In this document: positions 60,722 to 64,000 of the stretch, one piece after another
Layout of the letters: each line of letters opens with the position of its first letter
Numbering within the stretch: the first letter of the stretch is position 1
NCBI GenBank assembly: GCA_002494625.1
Contig: DACH01000020.1
Coordinates: forward strand, 1-64,000
Length of the DNA: 64,000 nt
Source: Archaeoglobus sp. UBA234
Lineage (GTDB): Archaea > Halobacteriota > Archaeoglobi > Archaeoglobales > Archaeoglobaceae
Direction of reading: 5' to 3'
The notes under the pieces: model-generated
Seen by the model: only the letters and a program-made list of their open reading frames with translations
Told to the model about the DNA's origin: nothing
Database searches by the model: none
Made by a program: the position numbers and the translations under genes

Positions 60722-62233
60722 CTATCTCTTGAGCTTTCTGACTAAGGCTACTGAAGTTAACCCAAACGCTGCAGCCAAAACTATTCCAACATCTCTGGTT
60801 TTGACATCATCCTTTCTGATGGGTTCGTTTATCTCATACCCCTCCTGAGTTTCAGGAGAGGCTGAAGTTGATGATACTTCCAGCTTACCCCTTATTTTCT
60901 TCTGAGTCTCATACCAGTCTAGCATTCTCCCAAGCTTGTCCATGACTGTATCCACAGCCCCAGCCCAGTGCGTGTAGTCTGGACCCATCATCGATGCTCC
61001 CATTCTCCATCTCCTTCCTTCGTGATGCCAGATGTAGTACCACATTATCTCTGGAAATTCATCAATTGGATTGCTCTCGTCTATCAGCCCCTCATCATAC
61101 ATTTTCTGCAGTAGATTATAGGTATATTTGGCAGTAATATTATAGTCTTCCAGAACCAATTCGTATCTCGCGAAGTATTCATCCACCCAGTATGGGCTAT
61201 GGCAAAGCTGACAGACCTTTGTCATTCTCTCTCTGTTCTCCTCACCCAGTTCTTCGTCTGGTTTGAAGCCACCAGCAGCCAGATTTGAATTGCTGCTCTG
61301 ATACATTATGAATTTAGCCTGAATCTCCCATTTCAGTCTTGATCCAACATCGTGCGTACCCCGAACAACAACCTTTCCTGAAGGGGTTGCAATTTCTGAC
61401 ATGTGACAAACCGTACAGGTTGGAGCTGAGAAATCAATTCCTGCCTTCCAGGGCTGTGCTGTCCAGTTCCAGTTCTCACTATCAGCCTCGTACCTTACAC
61501 CATGATAACTGCTTTCATAAATTTCGATCTGCGGGTGATCATATCCCAAGTGGCACTTACCGCAAGTTTCTGGCGTTCGCGCCTCCTTCAAGCTGAACTG
61601 ATGGGCTGAATGACATGAACTGCAGGCTCCAATACTCCCGTCTGGATTTACTCTGCCAACCCCAAGATTGGGCCAGCCCTGAAGTTTCTCACCATCATAG
61701 TACACATAGCTCCCATGACACTCAAAACAGCCTAAAAACTGGTTCTCGTGGTTTATTCCGGCATCAAACAATCCAGCCTTCTCCATAATTCCACTTGCCG
61801 GATAGAGGGGAGTAACCAATTCTTTTATATATTCCTCAGGTGGATTGGCCTTTGCTGTAGCTGGATCTAAGGGATTTAGTCCTTTTTCATTCATTGCAAT
61901 GTACCAGGGTTTTAGAGGGCCGTTAATTGATGCAAAGGCGTGTTTGCTGCTGGTTTGAGTTATGTATTCATATTCGTGGCATATTGCGCATTTTTTTGGA
62001 GAAACGACAGGGGTAATCACATAACCATGGTGATCCTCCGAATAATCTCCCTCTTCAACCTGATGACAGATATAGCAGCTTACGCCCACTTTCGAATGTT
62101 CACTTCTCCTCCAATCTTCAACGATTGTGGGGGTTTGAGAACTATGACAGGCAATACATGCATCCTGAGCAGTTGCAATATTCAGCAAAATTATCATTGA
62201 AATAATCAGGACAAATGCAACTATCCATCGCAT
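60722..62233 (-). CDS. Octaheme cytochrome c, hydroxylamine-oxidoreductase-like, C-terminally anchored
   Basis: From ATG 62233 the protein has a secretion signal, then eight CxxCH sites (C-I-A-C-H, C-Y-I-C-H, C-A-I-C-H, C-F-E-C-H, C-S-S-C-H, C-G-K-C-H, C-T-V-C-H, C-Q-L-C-H). A helical C-terminal region reads W-H-H-E-G-R-R-W-R-M-G-A-S-M-M-G-P-D-Y-T, characteristic of the HAO family. Unlike soluble HAO it ends in a membrane helix with a K-L-K-R tail. HAO-family enzymes either oxidise hydroxylamine/hydrazine or reduce nitrite/hydroxylamine. The presence of the cross-linking tyrosine cannot be decided by eye. It leads the operon. Confidence 0.9.
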   Translation of the reverse strand: MRWIVAFVLIISMIILLNIATAQDACIACHSSQTPTIVEDWRRSEHSKVGVSCYICHQVEEGDYSEDHHGYVITPVVSPKKCAICHEYEYITQTSSKHAFASINGPLKPWYIAMNEKGLNPLDPATAKANPPEEYIKELVTPLYPASGIMEKAGLFDAGINHENQFLGCFECHGSYVYYDGEKLQGWPNLGVGRVNPDGSIGACSSCHSAHQFSLKEARTPETCGKCHLGYDHPQIEIYESSYHGVRYEADSENWNWTAQPWKAGIDFSAPTCTVCHMSEIATPSGKVVVRGTHDVGSRLKWEIQAKFIMYQSSNSNLAAGGFKPDEELGEENRERMTKVCQLCHSPYWVDEYFARYELVLEDYNITAKYTYNLLQKMYDEGLIDESNPIDEFPEIMWYYIWHHEGRRWRMGASMMGPDYTHWAGAVDTVMDKLGRMLDWYETQKKIRGKLEVSSTSASPETQEGYEINEPIRKDDVKTRDVGIVLAAAFGLTSVALVRKLKR

Positions 62234-62254
62234 GTTTATAATTCTAATGATAAA

Positions 62255-62299
62255 CATATATAAACTAAGATGCAAACAATTTCGAAATTATTAAAAATG
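62255..62299. promoter_or_regulatory. Divergent promoters with 12-bp palindrome between cytochrome operon and Bat-type regulator
   Basis: Minus-strand TTTATATATGT (62254-62264) lies about 27 nt before the octaheme ATG. Plus-strand TTATTAAAAAT (62288-62298) lies about 26 nt before the regulator ATG. Between them, at 62278-62289, AATTTCGAAATT is a perfect 12-bp palindrome touching the regulator's BRE/TATA area and about 15 bp upstream of the cytochrome TATA. It is a good operator candidate. Sequence and spacing are observed; binding is inferred. Confidence 0.5.
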
Positions 62300-62318
62300 T
62301 TAAATGTAAGTGTAGGCT

Positions 62319-62864
62319 ATGCTAAGGGTCAGGATTAGAACCCCGGCTCAGGATTGTCGTCTATCAAGAATTCATCATGGCGCCATAATAAAGCACCAAA
62401 CTATCTTCAAAGGCAAAGAAGGTGTAAAAGCCGTCATTAATATAAAAACACCGAGTAACGAGAACATTGAAGTTGTTGATGAGCACAAATGCGAATTAGC
62501 TTTGAGCATGCTGGCAGGTGGAGCAATCATTACCTCTGCAGAAGTTTCTGAAGGAGAGATCCTGTGGGACATGGTATGCAGAGACAACGATGTTTTCAGA
62601 AAGGTAATAAAAAACTTGGAAAAATTGAGGGTTGATTATGACATCATCTACAAAATTGGCTTTAACGAGAAAAGTGAGTTGGACAAAATCACCTACAATG
62701 AATATCTGATATTAAAACTGGCTTTTGAAAGAGGATTTTTTGAAAGTCCTAAAAAAATCAGGCTTGAAGATCTGGCTAAAACTCTTGAAATATCTAAATC
62801 AACTGCTTCAGAAACTTTGAGAAGGGCTATTAAGAAGGTTGTGACCAAATATTTTGAACAGTAG
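62319..62864 (+). CDS. HTH_10 (bacterio-opsin-activator-type) transcription regulator
   Basis: The C-terminal 60 residues match the HTH_10 signature: L-K-L-A-F-E-R-G-F-F-E-S-P-K-K-I-R-L-E-D-L-A then L-E-I-S-K-S-T-A-S-E-T-L-R-R-A. The N-terminal part is an unassigned alpha/beta sensor domain with one cysteine pair (C-E and C-R). Bat-type proteins activate energy-metabolism genes in archaea in response to redox or oxygen. Divergence from the cytochrome operon makes it the likely regulator. Its start is leaderless by TATA spacing. Confidence 0.87.
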   Translation: MLRVRIRTPAQDCRLSRIHHGAIIKHQTIFKGKEGVKAVINIKTPSNENIEVVDEHKCELALSMLAGGAIITSAEVSEGEILWDMVCRDNDVFRKVIKNLEKLRVDYDIIYKIGFNEKSELDKITYNEYLILKLAFERGFFESPKKIRLEDLAKTLEISKSTASETLRRAIKKVVTKYFEQ

Positions 62865-63266
62865 TCTTTCTGCATTCCTGAGCTTAATTAAAAATGGAGA
62901 TGATGAATCTCTTGCTGAAGGTATTTTGAAAAACAATTGTTTAAAAAGCGTAGAACATAGGAGAACAAATTCTGGTATTATAACGGCGAGAGTACCAAAG
63001 GATGCTCACAAAACCCTTGCTGAAGGTGAATTCAATAGATAGTATATAAGAGGAGTGAGTAGAAAAGGTATTTCCGAGGGATTAGAAATTGAAGTCTACA
63101 GAGCAAAACAAGTTAAGAATCCAAGACCTGAGTCTCAAGCTCTGATCGGTAAAACATTAGATCCAAAAAACTACTTGATGATTTAAGAGAGAATATTGGG
63201 GTTGATACTGCTTTGGGTGTACTTGCTGGACCAAACTCTTGATTAAGTGTACGCTTAAAGAGATAG
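62854..63266 (+). pseudogene. Broken gene with two stops and a frameshift
   Basis: Translation from TTG 62854 (overlapping the regulator's end) gives a protein-like sequence interrupted by TAG at 63040-63042. It continues in frame (Y-I-R-G-V-S-R-K-G-I-S-E-G, then N-P-R-P-E-S-Q-A-L-I-G-K-T-L-D-P), needs one missing base at an A6 run near 63165-63170, then reads L-L-D-D-L-R-E-N-I-G-V-D-T-A-L-G-V-L-A-G-P-N-S to TGA at 63240 and on to TAG at 63266. Three lesions show it is dead. The family is not recognised. Confidence 0.7.
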
Positions 63267-63342
63267 AAGGGTGTAAACTGAAGGTGCTCAAAGCTTCTCT
63301 GACCTAAGGTCTTATAAAAATGTTTCAGTTTACTCGCAAAAG

Positions 63343-63867
63343 TTAAACATGTGATTTTGCAAGAGACTTTAGCATCGCCAAGGTTTCCCACTTCCCATCG
63401 TGAAGCTCATTTGCGAGCATCAGAACTTCCTCGACCTCTTCACTCAGGTCTATATTTTTCAAAGCGAGCAGAGCTGTGAAGATCCTATCTGCTTCATCAA
63501 AGCTGATATTTCCTTCTTCCAAATCTTTCGCCACCTCAATTGCAAGTTTGACGATCTTCTTTTCTGCCTCTTTCACATCCACATCCACGAGATCGAGTAT
63601 TTCCATGACCCTTTCTAGAACCTCAGCAGGAAAGGCGAGTTCGAAAACCCTTTTTGCCCTCCCACTCTCAATCTTCGTGGTTGATTTAACAAGCCCTTTT
63701 TCCTCCAGCCAGTCCAAATGATGTTTCACAGTTCCAGGATCCAAGTTCATGGCCCTGGCTATGGAGTAGGCAGTATTAACACCACTTTCAATTAGCCTGA
63801 TAATTTCATTTCTCCTTACGATCCCTATGCTGAGCCTCTTTTTTATAGCTTGAGTCACATCTCCCAT
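63343..63867 (-). CDS. ArsR-like winged-helix transcriptional regulator
   Basis: The N-terminal half is a winged helix (N-T-A-Y-S-I-A-R-A-M-N-L-D-P-G-T-V-K-H-H-L-D-W-L-E-E-K-G-L-V, about residues 30-59) followed by a beta wing and a C-terminal helical dimerisation or sensing region. No metal-binding Cys is seen, so a metal sensor of classic ArsR type is unlikely. I start at ATG 63867, five bases after GGGTG; a GTG four codons earlier (63879) is also open. A TATA-like TTTATATAC at 63957-63965 (minus strand) gives a leader of about 65-70 nt. Confidence 0.8.
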   Translation of the reverse strand: MGDVTQAIKKRLSIGIVRRNEIIRLIESGVNTAYSIARAMNLDPGTVKHHLDWLEEKGLVKSTTKIESGRAKRVFELAFPAEVLERVMEILDLVDVDVKEAEKKIVKLAIEVAKDLEEGNISFDEADRIFTALLALKNIDLSEEVEEVLMLANELHDGKWETLAMLKSLAKSHV

Positions 63868-63954
63868 TTTAACACCCACAAGACCATTATGGGTTTCACA
63901 CTCTTTTCGGCTGAAATGGTCTCACTCTTTTGCACATTAACCTATATTGGGTAT

Positions 63955-63993
63955 CGTATATAAAGGTTTTGTTTGAGAAAAGTATAAATACTC
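63955..63993. promoter_or_regulatory. TATA-like elements at the right edge
   Basis: CGTATATAAAGG (63955-63966; minus strand CCTTTATATACG) could serve the winged-helix gene. AAAGTATAAATACT (63979-63992) may be a plus-strand promoter for a gene beyond the window. Confidence 0.35.
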
Positions 63994-64000
63994 GAAACCC

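Noticed and set aside
1..64000. CRISPR arrays, insertion sequences, rRNA genes, C/D-box RNAs
   Set aside because: No regularly spaced repeats, transposase motifs with terminal inverted repeats, rRNA sequence, or paired C/D box motifs were seen; a covariance-model search would be needed to exclude small RNAs.

Overview
The window is archaeal and most likely from the Archaeoglobales, with a Ferroglobus/Geoglobus/Archaeoglobus-like lifestyle. The lineage call is inference. Directly visible evidence for an archaeon: MCM helicase, Rpb4-type RNA polymerase subunit, L21e, aIF2-beta, deoxyhypusine synthase, KEOPS Pcc1, NOB1, Pus10, archaeal RecJ/GAN and type II GAPDH. CofD points to coenzyme F420. 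Multiheme c-type cytochromes, a 2-hydroxyacyl-CoA dehydratase pair and PAS-rich kinases fit a respiratory, anaerobic euryarchaeon better than a methanogen. Many genes have a TATA-like box about 25-28 nt before the start codon and no Shine-Dalgarno sequence, so leaderless transcripts look common.

Layout. 1-5070: minus-strand envelope operon (lipoprotein cut by the window edge, RND exporter, S-layer/CARDB-type surface protein) diverging from a TrmB-like regulator. 5071-5742: decayed or non-coding DNA. 5743-12621: DUF211, PHP phosphoesterase, polyprenyl synthase, deoxyhypusine synthase, MCM and two membrane proteins, one with a PGF-CTERM-like tail. 13010-22025: plus-strand information-processing block (pheS-pheT-pus10, then L21e-rpoF-DUF655-ksgA-hemK-DUF166-coiled-coil protein). 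22066-34482: metabolic genes (glycerol-3-phosphate-dehydrogenase-like flavoprotein pair, sugar nucleotidyltransferase, Lrp regulator plus aminotransferase, GltPh-type symporter, threonine synthase, MrfA-like helicase, asparagine-synthetase-like protein). 34509-41260: minus-strand housekeeping genes (cofD, nucleotidyltransferase, Zn protein, Pcc1, RecJ/GAN, GAPDH, aIF2-beta, GIY-YIG). 41346-43550: NOB1, GfcR, a GT2 glycosyltransferase and tRNA-Arg(CCG). 43772-50106: Nudix, PAS kinase, 2-hydroxyacyl-CoA dehydratase pair, Asp/Glu racemase, DsrE, one orphan. 50060-56399: complete peptide-type ABC transporter. 56613-58319: ClpP-fold membrane protease, Cys-less AhpD-like protein, DUF6125. 58394-62864: respiratory operon (octaheme HAO-like cytochrome, tetraheme cytochrome, four-cluster Fe-S protein, NrfD-like membrane subunit) facing a Bat-type regulator. 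62854-64000: a broken gene and a winged-helix regulator.

The two most unusual items are these. First, the ABC transporter's substrate-binding lipoprotein appears circularly permuted: the segment that normally ends a family 5 binding protein sits between the signal peptide linker and the canonical N-terminal lobe, and the canonical C-terminus is missing. Second, the respiratory operon joins an Nrf-type quinol-oxidising membrane module to a membrane-anchored octaheme cytochrome of the hydroxylamine-oxidoreductase type, with a perfect 12-bp palindrome in the divergent promoter region it shares with its likely regulator.

No CRISPR array, insertion sequence, rRNA or integrase was found. The only RNA gene identified is one tRNA.
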